Part shown: one piece after another, positions 1 through 6,568 of the stretch
How positions within the stretch are numbered: the first letter of the stretch is position 1
Layout: every line of letters begins with the position of its first letter
Source: CAZJQT01 sp964548655
GTDB lineage: Bacteria > Patescibacteriota > Saccharimonadia > Saccharimonadales > CAZJQT01
Assembly: GCA_964548655.1 (NCBI GenBank)
Contig: CAZJQT010000013.1
Location: 1 to 12,481, forward strand
DNA: 12,481 nucleotides
Direction of reading: 5' to 3'
The notes under the pieces: model-generated
Told to the model about the DNA's origin: nothing
Databases searched by the model: none
What the model saw: the letters and a program-made list of their open reading frames with translations, nothing else
Program-made: the position numbers and the translations under genes

Positions 1-830
1 ACAGCATTGTTGAGACTAACCGTGCTCAGCAACTTGGGCCAGGTCCAATCAGCTATTACAACTACGCACTGACACTGATGAACGTGCCGATTTACCTGAT
101 AGGTACTTCAATTGCCACGGCGGCTTTTCCACGCCTAACTGAGCGCTTGGCCCAAAACCGCTCTGATTTATTCCGCAAAGATTTCTTAAGCATCTTGCGT
201 GGCATGATCTGGATCACCATGCCAATACTAGTGATCAGCTTCTTCTGTCGGGCTTATTTGGCACGCCTGTTGTTTGGTCAAGCCGCGCCACCAGTAGCTT
301 TGATATTTGGCTATTTGACCTTGGCGATTTTCTTTAGGATTGTCTATAGCATAGTGTCGCGCTATTTTTACGCTCAGAAAGACACCAAAACACCACTGTT
401 TGTATCTATCTTTGCGATTGGCTTAAACATTTATCTGGCCTTCCACCTGGCTAGACCAGCCCCGGATGGCTATGGCATAGCCGGTCTGGCCATGGCTCAG
501 TCACTCGTAGCTGTTAGTGAAGTTCTAATATTGGTTTCTGTCATGGTTTACCGTGACCATCGTCTGCTAAATGCCGCTTTCTGGGGTGGTATAACCCGCA
601 TTTTGTCGGTTACAGGCTTCAGTGTCTTGGCAGCTTTTGTGATGATTTCTGTCTTCCCGCTCCGACTAGCTGATACTGGTATTATCACTTTAGGTGCCAA
701 ACTGGGCAGCATCGCCATCGTTACCCTACTAGTACACGTCGGTGTCTCATCTTTGCTTAGTCTAGAAGAAGCCCGTCCGGTGGTGGCTAAGTTCAAGCAA
801 CTTATTTTCAGACCCGTAAAGATACAATAG
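1..830 (+). CDS. murJ: MurJ-type lipid II flippase, C-terminal part (5' truncated)
   Basis: The reading frame is open from base 3 to the TAG at 828-830 and gives 275 residues, roughly the C-terminal half of a MurJ/MviN protein (family usually about 500 residues or more). The first ATG in the window, at 78, is internal: in-frame coding upstream of it (SYYNYALTLMNVPIYLIG) fits the MurJ core, so it should not be taken as the start. The segment IATAAFPRLTE is the typical MurJ signature that follows a membrane helix. Several hydrophobic helices follow, and the protein ends in a short basic tail. MurJ belongs to the MOP superfamily and flips the peptidoglycan precursor lipid II across the cytoplasmic membrane. 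The gene lies 29 nt upstream of lepA on the same strand. The missing N-terminal half lies left of the window. Confidence 0.88.
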   Translation, partial: SIVETNRAQQLGPGPISYYNYALTLMNVPIYLIGTSIATAAFPRLTERLAQNRSDLFRKDFLSILRGMIWITMPILVISFFCRAYLARLLFGQAAPPVALIFGYLTLAIFFRIVYSIVSRYFYAQKDTKTPLFVSIFAIGLNIYLAFHLARPAPDGYGIAGLAMAQSLVAVSEVLILVSVMVYRDHRLLNAAFWGGITRILSVTGFSVLAAFVMISVFPLRLADTGIITLGAKLGSIAIVTLLVHVGVSSLLSLEEARPVVAKFKQLIFRPVKIQ

Positions 831-844
831 TTTCACCTCTGGTG

Positions 845-850
845 TATACT
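845..850 (+). promoter_or_regulatory. Putative -10 box of a leaderless lepA promoter
   Basis: TATACT (5 of 6 to TATAAT) ends 9 nt before the lepA ATG, which would place the transcription start at or just before the start codon. No Shine-Dalgarno sequence lies between the box and the ATG. A -35 match is weak (GATACA at 821-826, inside the end of murJ). This is inferred from sequence only. Confidence 0.45.
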
Positions 851-859
851 CTGTAAGAC

Positions 860-2641
860 ATGAACCAAGATCATATTCGCAATTTTTGTATTATCGCTCA
901 TATAGACCACGGCAAGAGCACGCTGGCCGATAGGCTATTGGAATTGACGGGCACGGTTGAAAAACGCCTGATGAAAGAGCAGCTGCTGGACAAGATGGAT
1001 TTGGAACGCGAGAAAGGTATCACCATCAAACTAGCGCCAGTCCGCATGCAATACAAAAACTACGAACTCAATCTGATAGATACACCTGGACATGTCGATT
1101 TCAGCTACGAAGTTTCACGTAGTTTAGAGGCTTGCGAAGGAGCTATCTTGGTGGTTGATGCCAGCCAGGGCATCCAAGCTCAAACCTTAGCCAATGTTTA
1201 TTTGGCATTAGCAGCTGATCTTAAGATTATCCCGGCATTGAACAAAATAGACCTGCCGGCCGCTGATGTTGAAAAAGTCAGCCGCGAGATTATTAGTTTG
1301 CTGGGCTGTAAACAAGAAGATATTTTACAAATCTCCGCCAAAACCGGCCAAGGCGTTGGGGAAATACTAGAGCGGGTGGTAAAAGACGTGCCAGCGCCAC
1401 CCGGTAATCTGGATAAACCAACCAGGGCTCTTATATTTGACTCTTATTTTGATGATTACCGCGGCGTTATTTTGTACGTGCGGGTTGTTGATGGTCAGAT
1501 TGCCAAAAACGCCCAGATCAAAATGATGGCCACGAGTGCAGAAGGTATTGCACTGGAACTTGGTGCACTCAAACCGGATATGAAACCATCCAAAGACTTA
1601 CGGGCTGGCGAAATTGGTTACATTGTCACCAACTTGCGTAGTACCCGCGAAGCCAAAGTTGGTGATACGGTCACCCTGGTCAGTTCTCCGGCATCCCAGT
1701 CTTTACCAGGCTATAAAGACGTTAAACCATTTGTTTACGCCGGCTTCTTTCCGGAAAGTAATCAGCATTACCAGGAGCTCAAAGACGCTATAGAAAAATT
1801 ATCATTGAGCGATTCAGCCTTGCAGTACTCACCAGAGAATTCACCAGTGCTGGGCTTTGGCGTACGTGTCGGCTTTTTGGGACTGCTACATATGGATATT
1901 GTGCGCGAGAGATTAGAGCGCGAATACGATCTTGATCTTATAGTCACTAACCCTTCAACTGATTACCAGCTGACTTTAGTCAATGACGAGAAACTAGACA
2001 TTAAATCGGCTACGGAGTTGCCAGATGTAACTAAGATCAAAGAAATTTACGAACCTTGGATCAAAGGCGAAATAGTCGTTCCCAAAGATTACGTCGGCGC
2101 AGTTATCCAGCTAATTGCTAGTAAACGTGGCTTGCAAAAACATTTAAGCTACGTTGACGCTCAGTTGGCGCTGGTAGATTTCGAGGCGCCGCTGGCAAAT
2201 CTATTAACCGACTTTTACGATCAGCTCAAAAGTGTTACCAGTGGTTATGGCAGCTTTAATTATGAGCTAACTGATTATCGGTCAGAAGATTTGGTCAAAG
2301 TAGATTTTTATATTGCTGGTGACAAAGTAGACGCCCTGAGTGTAATGGTCCACCGTTCTGAAGCTGACAAACTGGGTCGCGAAACAGTCACTAAACTCAA
2401 AGACATTATCCCTAGGCAGAACTTCCAGGTAGCATTGCAAGCAGCCATTGGCGGCAAGTTCATTGCCCGCGAGGACATCAGTGCCTACCGTAAGGACGTC
2501 ACAACTGGTTTGTATGGCGGTGACGTATCCAGAAAGAAGAAAGTCTTAGCCAAACAAGCTAAAGGCAAGAAACGTCTGAAACGCTTTGGTAAAGTCGACA
2601 TCCCAGCCGAGGCCTTCACCGTCATGCTCCGCAGAGATTAG
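860..2641 (+). CDS. lepA: Elongation factor 4 (LepA) translational GTPase
   Basis: At 593 residues this is full length for LepA (about 600). All GTPase motifs are present: G1 AHIDHGKST at 13-21, G2 GITIK at 53-57, G3 DTPGH at 74-78, G4 NKID at 128-131 and G5 SAK at 159-161. The C-terminal third has the LepA-specific part, including GYGSFNYE and a terminal block with YGGDVSRKKK and the basic run KGKKRLKRFGKV; these separate it from EF-G, BipA and TetM. LepA acts on ribosomes in the cytoplasm and is credited with back-translocation or a role in initiation and ribosome assembly. The ATG at 860 gives the conserved start MNQDHIRNFCIIAHIDHGKS. It has no Shine-Dalgarno sequence and sits 9 nt after a TATACT box, so a leaderless transcript is likely, with possible read-through from murJ. 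Nothing is missing or broken. Confidence 0.97.
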   Translation: MNQDHIRNFCIIAHIDHGKSTLADRLLELTGTVEKRLMKEQLLDKMDLEREKGITIKLAPVRMQYKNYELNLIDTPGHVDFSYEVSRSLEACEGAILVVDASQGIQAQTLANVYLALAADLKIIPALNKIDLPAADVEKVSREIISLLGCKQEDILQISAKTGQGVGEILERVVKDVPAPPGNLDKPTRALIFDSYFDDYRGVILYVRVVDGQIAKNAQIKMMATSAEGIALELGALKPDMKPSKDLRAGEIGYIVTNLRSTREAKVGDTVTLVSSPASQSLPGYKDVKPFVYAGFFPESNQHYQELKDAIEKLSLSDSALQYSPENSPVLGFGVRVGFLGLLHMDIVRERLEREYDLDLIVTNPSTDYQLTLVNDEKLDIKSATELPDVTKIKEIYEPWIKGEIVVPKDYVGAVIQLIASKRGLQKHLSYVDAQLALVDFEAPLANLLTDFYDQLKSVTSGYGSFNYELTDYRSEDLVKVDFYIAGDKVDALSVMVHRSEADKLGRETVTKLKDIIPRQNFQVALQAAIGGKFIAREDISAYRKDVTTGLYGGDVSRKKKVLAKQAKGKKRLKRFGKVDIPAEAFTVMLRRD

Positions 2642-2650
2642 TGCTATTGC

Positions 2651-2678
2651 TTGTGGTTTTTGAGGCGGGCTATATCAT
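2651..2678 (+). promoter_or_regulatory. Putative leaderless promoter of the 199-residue gene
   Basis: TTGTGG (2651-2656) and TATCAT (2673-2678) are separated by 16 nt, and the -10 box ends 6 nt before the ATG at 2685. Transcription would therefore start at about the A of the start codon. No Shine-Dalgarno sequence is present. Both boxes are imperfect matches to the sigma-70 consensus. Confidence 0.4.
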
Positions 2679-2684
2679 GTAAGC

Positions 2685-3284
2685 ATGCCCAAATTTGGAG
2701 AAATGCCTGCGATTTTTTTAGAAATTGCTGAGGAGTTTAAAGAGTTCGCGTATGTGCATGATCAACAAATCTTTGTAGTTGGTGGTGTTGAACATGGTCT
2801 GACTACGTTAGATCTGCTAGATAAGCTGGAATACCCCCAAGGCCATAAAGTCGGTATCGATAATCTACCAAATATACCTATGGCGCTAGACGTTTTCGGC
2901 CACCCTATTAGTACACCTAGATTTTTCTCTTGGGCGACCAAGATGGATACTTCAGTTGTCTTTACCAGTACACGGACAGTTATGCGAGAGGTATTTGGCA
3001 CCATTATCGGTAAAAAACTCAGTAGTGACACTGAAGACGCAGCAGCTGGTATGGGTTTCGGAGCCTCGTTTATAAGAGAAGGTCACATTAATCTAAGCGT
3101 ACTTGGAAGCTGTGCATGTATAGGTCCACGTGTAGACGGCCATACGGTCGACTACCATGAATGGGAAACCGGCTACGCCGAATACGAAGTTCATAATATT
3201 GATGCAGAAGTTCAGTTCATTAGTCTTTATGCCGGTATTGGTCATATGGCTAGGCTTTGTGCAGAATCCGACACTCCCATATAG
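2685..3284 (+). CDS. Hypothetical protein, 199 residues, unrecognised family
   Basis: I do not recognise this 199-residue protein. It has no obvious signal peptide or long hydrophobic span and looks soluble. Features that can be seen are a strand-like stretch QQIFVVGGVEHGLT near residues 28-41, a glycine-rich piece AAAGMGFGASF near 119-129, and the nearby block SVLGSCACIGP with a C-x-C pair. The C-terminal half has many H, Y, D and E residues (HTVDYHEWETGYAEYEVH), which could bind a metal, but no known catalytic pattern is evident. It lies 43 nt after lepA with its own likely promoter, and a hairpin terminator follows the stop by about 10 nt, so it appears monocistronic. The ATG at 2685 fits the promoter spacing; an upstream ATG at 2677 is followed at once by TAA. 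Coding looks real from its length and the terminator placement. Confidence 0.75.
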   Translation: MPKFGEMPAIFLEIAEEFKEFAYVHDQQIFVVGGVEHGLTTLDLLDKLEYPQGHKVGIDNLPNIPMALDVFGHPISTPRFFSWATKMDTSVVFTSTRTVMREVFGTIIGKKLSSDTEDAAAGMGFGASFIREGHINLSVLGSCACIGPRVDGHTVDYHEWETGYAEYEVHNIDAEVQFISLYAGIGHMARLCAESDTPI

Positions 3285-3288
3285 TTAT

Positions 3289-3352
3289 AAAAAAGGATCC
3301 CCCGCAAACCAGCAATAGCTGATCCGTGGGGGATCATTGGGGTGTTTGTTTT
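3289..3352. terminator. Bidirectional rho-independent terminator between convergent genes
   Basis: The 8-bp perfect stem GATCCCCC (3296-3303) / GGGGGATC (3328-3335) can extend by a G-U and a C-G pair. The loop contains a second small AGC/GCT hairpin (3311-3320). On the minus strand the stem is followed after one C by six T (3294-3289), a textbook terminator for the DUF1761 gene, whose stop is 66 nt away. On the plus strand the T-rich run (3344-3352) starts eight bases after the stem, so it is a weaker terminator for the 199-residue gene. Confidence 0.75.
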
Positions 3353-3401
3353 ACTCTATGGTACTCCTAGTCAATTGGATTCACCAAGACCGTTAGCGGA
3401 A

Positions 3402-3827
3402 TTATTTCCAGACGGAAAGGACTACACCAGCTGCCAACAAAACTACCAACTGATAACCACTATCAATCGCTAGCAATTTTTTACGTCGTTGAGCGAACAT
3501 GTATGACCCAGCCATAACAGGGAAGACAAACCCTAACCAGGCCCAAGCACCAGTTAGCAAGCCGACCGATACGTCTGAATAGGTTGGATAGTAATAGGCC
3601 GTGTAGCTAATGAAATGTTTTAGTACAAATATCTCCACAAAGGCTAACAGCAGCATGGCTACCATTGGGCTGACCCGACTAGCGTTCTTCATATCACTAT
3701 CCGACAAACCGACTAATTTCTGCCAAGTTTTACCCAGCACTGGCTTAGCGTACCAAACAAACCCTACGACCATATTAATAGCGACTGCTACCAGTAAGGC
3801 AGCAACATTAATGTGTACACTTGGCAT
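3402..3827 (-). CDS. DUF1761-type four-helix membrane protein
   Basis: This 141-residue protein has four hydrophobic segments at about 6-26, 53-73, 86-110 and 122-140. After the first helix comes GFVWYAKPVLGKTWQKLVGL, which matches the pattern of DUF1761 proteins (helix, W-Y, then FGK-x-W-x-K-L-x-G). The function of the family is unknown; it is expected in the cytoplasmic membrane. The ATG at 3827 (minus strand) is well supported: AAGGAGGG (3833-3840) precedes it by 5 nt, and a sigma-70-like promoter lies further upstream. The gene diverges from gmk and converges on the 199-residue gene across the terminator. It is a single-gene unit with its own Shine-Dalgarno sequence, unlike its leaderless neighbours. 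The family name comes from recall of the motif, not from a search. Confidence 0.82.
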   Translation of the reverse strand: MPSVHINVAALLVAVAINMVVGFVWYAKPVLGKTWQKLVGLSDSDMKNASRVSPMVAMLLLAFVEIFVLKHFISYTAYYYPTYSDVSVGLLTGAWAWLGFVFPVMAGSYMFAQRRKKLLAIDSGYQLVVLLAAGVVLSVWK

Positions 3828-3854
3828 AAACGCCCTCCTTATTTATAGTTCTTA

Positions 3855-3882
3855 TCTATACTCCGTTTAAGCGGAATTTCAA
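3855..3882 (-). promoter_or_regulatory. Promoter of the DUF1761 gene
   Basis: On the minus strand, TTGAAA (3877-3882) and TATAGA (3855-3860) are separated by 16 nt. Transcription would start near 3848, giving a 5' UTR of about 20 nt that includes the Shine-Dalgarno sequence AAGGAGGG. The promoter overlaps the region just upstream of the divergent gmk promoter. Confidence 0.5.
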
Positions 3883-3902
3883 GTCGTTTTACGGATATGC
3901 GG

Positions 3903-3908
3903 TAGAAT
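3903..3908 (+). promoter_or_regulatory. Putative -10 box of a leaderless gmk promoter
   Basis: TAGAAT (5 of 6 to consensus) ends 6 nt before the gmk ATG at 3915, so transcription would begin at about the start codon. No Shine-Dalgarno sequence is present. No convincing -35 box lies 16-18 nt upstream, so this call rests on the -10 box and its repeated spacing in the window. Confidence 0.42.
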
Positions 3909-3914
3909 TAATAG

Positions 3915-4472
3915 ATGACAAAGGGCAAACTCGCAGTTATTTCGGGACCATCGGCTGGAGTCGGTAAGGATACCGTCTTGAAAATGTTTTTAGCTGAACA
4001 TTCTGATTGGCACCTGCCACCATCCGTTACCACCAGAAGTCCAAGACATAACGAAGTTCATGGCCACGACATGATATTTGTTGATAAACCAACATTTGAA
4101 GCTTGGCAGAAGCAGGACAAGTTCCTAGAAACTGATCACCATGCCAAGGCTTGGTACGGTACATTGCGTGAGCCTGTGAATCAACTGCTTAGCAAGGGTA
4201 AAAACATAATTCTTCGGATTGATGTAAATGGCGCTCTGGTCATTAAGAAAATTATGCCGAAGGCCATCTTGGTATTCATCACAGCCGAAGACTGGCAAAC
4301 ACTTGAAAAACGCATAAGGAACAGAGCCACCGAAGACGAAGAAGCCATAATTCATCGCTTAAAACTTGCCAGACATGAGCTTAAATTCAAAGACAAGTAC
4401 GATTATGTGATCACCAATCCATCAGGCTATCCCGAAAAAGCGGTTAAAGAGCTAGAAACCATCTTGATTTAA
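3915..4472 (+). CDS. gmk: Guanylate kinase
   Basis: At 185 residues this is slightly short for guanylate kinase (about 200). It should phosphorylate GMP to GDP with ATP in the cytoplasm. The P-loop is GPSAGVGKDT (11-20), the GMP-binding segment holds TTRSPR (39-44), a Y-G-T follows at 81-83, IDVNGA at 102-107 corresponds to the family's IDVQGA, and an arginine-rich lid (RNRATEDEE) precedes the RLKLARHE helix. The P-loop is unusual: relative to the family's GPSGAGKS it has one extra residue, and the residue after the lysine is Asp followed by Thr. The remaining motifs suggest an active enzyme, but dNMP-kinase specificity cannot be excluded. The ATG at 3915 gives the expected short N-terminus. 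It lies 65 nt upstream of hrcA, with the CIRCE region between them, so heat-shock control does not extend to gmk. Confidence 0.9.
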   Translation: MTKGKLAVISGPSAGVGKDTVLKMFLAEHSDWHLPPSVTTRSPRHNEVHGHDMIFVDKPTFEAWQKQDKFLETDHHAKAWYGTLREPVNQLLSKGKNIILRIDVNGALVIKKIMPKAILVFITAEDWQTLEKRIRNRATEDEEAIIHRLKLARHELKFKDKYDYVITNPSGYPEKAVKELETILI

Positions 4473-4475
4473 TGA

Positions 4476-4502
4476 TTGGCACTCTTGACATACGAGTGCT
4501 AA
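4476..4502 (+). promoter_or_regulatory. CIRCE operator 1 (HrcA binding site)
   Basis: TTGGCACTC - N9 - GAGTGCTAA. This matches the CIRCE consensus TTAGCACTC-N9-GAGTGCTAA with a single mismatch. CIRCE is the inverted repeat bound by the HrcA repressor. The N9 spacer contains TTGACA (4485-4490), a perfect -35 hexamer, so bound HrcA would cover the -35 region. Confidence 0.93.
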
Positions 4503-4525
4503 CAACGGTAAACTAGCACTATACT
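4485..4525 (+). promoter_or_regulatory. Heat-shock operon promoter (housekeeping type)
   Basis: The -35 is a perfect TTGACA (4485-4490). Two -10 candidates exist: TAAACT (4509-4514) at 18-nt spacing, and the better-matching TATACT (4520-4525), which has no good -35 at normal distance. The first would give a 5' UTR of about 17 nt and the second about 6 nt. Both fall inside or between the two CIRCE repeats. Confidence 0.6.
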
Positions 4526-4539
4526 AATAAGAGTGCCAT
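4513..4539 (+). promoter_or_regulatory. CIRCE operator 2, degenerate, overlapping the hrcA start codon
   Basis: CTAGCACTA - N9 - GAGTGCCAT. Each arm differs from the CIRCE consensus at two positions, but the nine-base spacing is exact. The left arm overlaps the TATACT -10 box and the right arm ends on the A and T of the hrcA ATG (4538-4540). Bound HrcA here would block both polymerase and the start site. It is weaker than operator 1 and could be a secondary or cooperative site. Confidence 0.7.
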
Positions 4540-5242
4540 GACAGATAGACAGAAGCAAATCCTAGCTGCAATTGTGGAACAATACGCCGAGGTGGCCAGC
4601 CCGGTCGGCTCCTCTTTACTTGCCAAAGTTTTTGGTGTTTCTAGTGCCACAATTCGGGCTGAAATGGCTGAACTCGAACGCTTTGGCCTGATTGGTCAGC
4701 CACATACAAGTGCTGGCAGGGTTCCCACCGATAAAGGTTACCGTTATTATGTAAACAGTCTGGCCGAAGGCCAAATTACCACCGGTGAACACCGCGCTGA
4801 GCGCGCACTAACCGCCCGAGTTCAAGGTGGCGGCATGCCCGATAGAACTATCCGTAACGCTGTTGATACCTTAGTAGAACTAACTCATAACCTTGGTTTG
4901 GCTACCATTGGCGACCAACTTTATATGAGTGGACTGTCCAACTTGTTTGGCCAACCTGAATTTGTTCGTGGTGCCCATGTCCAGCAGATCGCTGGGCTGT
5001 TGGACAACCTAGAGCCTTGGCTCAAAGAAGCCGCACCTAACGAGCCGCTAAGCGTTTACATCGGCGCCGAGAACCCAATTGGCCGCAGTGCTGGTGCCAG
5101 CCTGATTATTAGCCGTTTTCGTAGCCCATTTTCTGACCGTAGTTATATTGGTGTACTAGGCCCAACTCGTCAGCAATACCGTGATGTTATGAACCTAGTC
5201 AGTCATACCGGCAAAGCCCTGGAAGAGGTGTTATATGAATAA
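4538..5242 (+). CDS. hrcA: HrcA heat-shock repressor, short form
   Basis: This protein represses chaperone genes by binding CIRCE. The N-terminal winged helix-turn-helix is intact: SSATIRAEMAELERFGLI near 35-52, then the wing QPHTSAGRVPTDKGYRYYV at 54-72. The C-terminal HrcA motifs are also recognisable: SGLSNLFGQPEF (131-142), IGAEN (175-179) and IGVLGPTRQQY (204-214). At 234 residues it is about 100 shorter than typical HrcA (about 340); the missing part lies in the middle, after a linker around residues 75-115, not at either end. There is no frameshift or stop, so this appears to be a compact form and not a broken gene. It heads the operon directly behind two CIRCE sites, as expected for autoregulation. 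It overlaps the next gene by 8 nt. No strong Shine-Dalgarno sequence precedes the ATG. Confidence 0.93.
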   Translation: MTDRQKQILAAIVEQYAEVASPVGSSLLAKVFGVSSATIRAEMAELERFGLIGQPHTSAGRVPTDKGYRYYVNSLAEGQITTGEHRAERALTARVQGGGMPDRTIRNAVDTLVELTHNLGLATIGDQLYMSGLSNLFGQPEFVRGAHVQQIAGLLDNLEPWLKEAAPNEPLSVYIGAENPIGRSAGASLIISRFRSPFSDRSYIGVLGPTRQQYRDVMNLVSHTGKALEEVLYE

Positions 5243-5486
5243 ACCGACTGAATATATGAGTGAACCGGCTGCCCCATATTTTGTGATAGCCTCTAGTGAT
5301 AATTTTGATAAAACAGGCTCGTGGGAAGTTCCAAAAGACGTCCAAGAAGATCTGAGCAGACATTTTAATTTAACCCAGAGCGAAGTAGCAGCCCATGCGT
5401 ATTTATCGAGCCACCGCGCCGAGGAATTTGCGCTCGAAGCTGAACTGGCGGCCTATGCTATAGATTCGGAGTTATCAAATGGCTAA
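5235..5486 (+). CDS. Small hypothetical protein between HrcA and GrpE, 83 residues
   Basis: Unrecognised. It overlaps hrcA by 8 nt at its start (ATGAATAA) and grpE by 8 nt at its end (ATGGCTAA). AGAGGTG (5224-5230) lies 4 nt before the ATG, so translation is coupled to hrcA. The protein is acidic. It starts with a proline-rich, probably flexible stretch (about 1-35), and the rest looks helical: a segment resembling a small helix-turn-helix or helical hairpin (EDLSRHFNLTQSEVAAHAYL, about 38-57) is followed by an Ala/Glu-rich helix. It has no cysteine and no membrane span. An alternative start at 5256 would remove seven residues. Its place in the heat-shock operon suggests a regulator or partner of the chaperone system, but no function can be assigned. 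Confidence 0.78.
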   Translation: MNKPTEYMSEPAAPYFVIASSDNFDKTGSWEVPKDVQEDLSRHFNLTQSEVAAHAYLSSHRAEEFALEAELAAYAIDSELSNG

Positions 5487-5931
5487 AGCCAAGAAACCGA
5501 CTATTGCCGAACTGACAGCTGCTCTTCAGCAAGAGCGAGCTGATGCTGAAAATTTACGTCGTCGACACGAGGAACAAATTGGTGGGCTGAAGACTATGGT
5601 TAAGGCCAACTTGGTTCGAGATCTACTACCAGTGATTGACAATTTTGAGCGTTCCCTCAAACACATACCCAAAGATTTAACTAACAACGATTACATCAAG
5701 GGCATAAACTCAATTGTTAAGCAGTTTGAGAAGACTTTGGAGCAAATGGGTGTGGAACGCATAAAAACGGTGGGCGAAGTCTTTGACCCGCGTCTGCACG
5801 AGGCAGTCAGTATGGATGACGGCGATGGTGAAGTTGAAGTAGTGTCTGAAGAGCTTACACCGGGCTACAAGATAGGCGAGGATATCATCCGCCACGCTAT
5901 GGTCAAAGTAAGAATGGAGAACGCCAAATGA
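5479..5931 (+). CDS. grpE: GrpE nucleotide exchange factor
   Basis: GrpE releases ADP from DnaK and drives the DnaK-DnaJ cycle in the cytoplasm; it acts as a dimer. The N-terminal part (about 8-45) is a charged coiled coil that includes AENLRRRHEEQ. The central four-helix part has LVRDLLPVIDNFERSL (45-60). The C-terminal beta domain carries the family signature FDPRLHEAV (102-110) and EELTPGYKIGEDIIRHAMVKV (about 124-144). At 150 residues it is shorter than many GrpE proteins (170-200); the missing part is the disordered acidic N-terminal tail. GGAG (5468-5471) lies 7 nt before the ATG, which overlaps the previous gene by 8 nt. The stop overlaps the next gene by 4 nt (ATGA). Four small unknown genes separate it from dnaK, an unusual arrangement. 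Confidence 0.96.
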   Translation: MAKAKKPTIAELTAALQQERADAENLRRRHEEQIGGLKTMVKANLVRDLLPVIDNFERSLKHIPKDLTNNDYIKGINSIVKQFEKTLEQMGVERIKTVGEVFDPRLHEAVSMDDGDGEVEVVSEELTPGYKIGEDIIRHAMVKVRMENAK

Positions 5932-6308
5932 GTGGTGTTCAATTAACGGAAATGTCTTACAATTGCCCGCTTTACTCGGCTTTGAATTCATTGCCAGTTA
6001 CTCCTGATAGAAGTAATTTGGCAAATAAAGCTCTAGAAATATTGAGTGACATCGCATTTGAAGAACTAGGTGATACAACTCTAACAGCATATGTATTAGC
6101 CAGACAAAGTATCAATATGACAGGTATGACTAATTTCCCTGAAAATGATGCGAATAGTATTGCTAATGGCGCCAATCGTTGTGCAGAAGCTCAGGCTCTA
6201 GGTATATGTGCTGTCACGCGCTGCAATGGGCGCAAAGATATCGCCCGAAGAATGGAAGAGCTAGGCATTTCAAGGTATAAAAATGAATCAACGGAGCGAG
6301 TAAAATGA
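5928..6308 (+). CDS. Hypothetical cysteine-containing protein, 126 residues
   Basis: Unrecognised. It starts in a 4-nt ATGA overlap with grpE, with GGAGA (5916-5920) 7 nt upstream, and ends in a 4-nt overlap with the next gene. The 126-residue protein is mostly helical in appearance. Four cysteines stand out: C13 in an NCP motif near the N-terminus, and C85, C94 and C99 in a C-x8-C-x4-C arrangement. The spacing resembles that of the gene product at 6807-7088 (NCP near the N-terminus, A-x2-C-A-x7-C near the C-terminus), so the two may be distant relatives. The cysteines could bind a metal or form a redox pair. Base composition is AT-rich (41 of 120 bases are G or C at 6001-6120), and AGA/AGG arginine codons are common, unlike dnaK. 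Confidence 0.72.
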   Translation: MSGVQLTEMSYNCPLYSALNSLPVTPDRSNLANKALEILSDIAFEELGDTTLTAYVLARQSINMTGMTNFPENDANSIANGANRCAEAQALGICAVTRCNGRKDIARRMEELGISRYKNESTERVK

Positions 6309-6568
6309 CTATCATGAGCGCTACAGAGATGATAATGATGGAACGAATGGACGCCGAACACGCAGAACGTGTAGTAGGTACTCTGCAAGTGGCCGTAAAT
6401 GGTGTATCGGAGTTTTTGAGGAATTTTCCAGAAATTAAAGAGCTATATGATAAACAAGCTCTTGAGGTTGAAATTGCTCATATTCTGATATCCCCAATTG
6501 CAAATGCTTATTCGATTGGTTTCCAGGCCAGAGAAGATAATCAAGAGACTGAGGAGCAAGCCAAATGA
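6305..6568 (+). CDS. Small hypothetical protein, 87 residues
   Basis: Unrecognised. It starts in an ATGA overlap with the preceding gene (GGAG at 6293-6296, 8 nt upstream) and ends in an ATGA overlap with the next. The protein begins with a methionine-rich stretch (MTIMSATEMIMMERM). Because of these methionines the true start could be a later ATG, but the ATGA coupling favours 6305. The rest alternates charged and hydrophobic residues, suggesting two or three helices: one around 20-40 (RVVGTLQVAVNGVSEFL) and one around 52-72 (ALEVEIAHILISPIANAY). It has no cysteine and no clear membrane span, and it ends in an acidic tail. It lies in the AT-richer block between grpE and dnaK. Function unknown. 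Confidence 0.68.
   Translation: MTIMSATEMIMMERMDAEHAERVVGTLQVAVNGVSEFLRNFPEIKELYDKQALEVEIAHILISPIANAYSIGFQAREDNQETEEQAK

Noticed and set aside
548..796. Minus-strand open frame inside murJ (82 residues)
   Set aside because: It lies wholly within the conserved MurJ coding region on the opposite strand, has no family resemblance, and is a codon-shadow of the real gene.
3610..3870. Plus-strand open frame opposite the DUF1761 gene (86 residues)
   Set aside because: The minus-strand gene has a clear family pattern, Shine-Dalgarno sequence, promoter and terminator; the plus-strand frame is its shadow.
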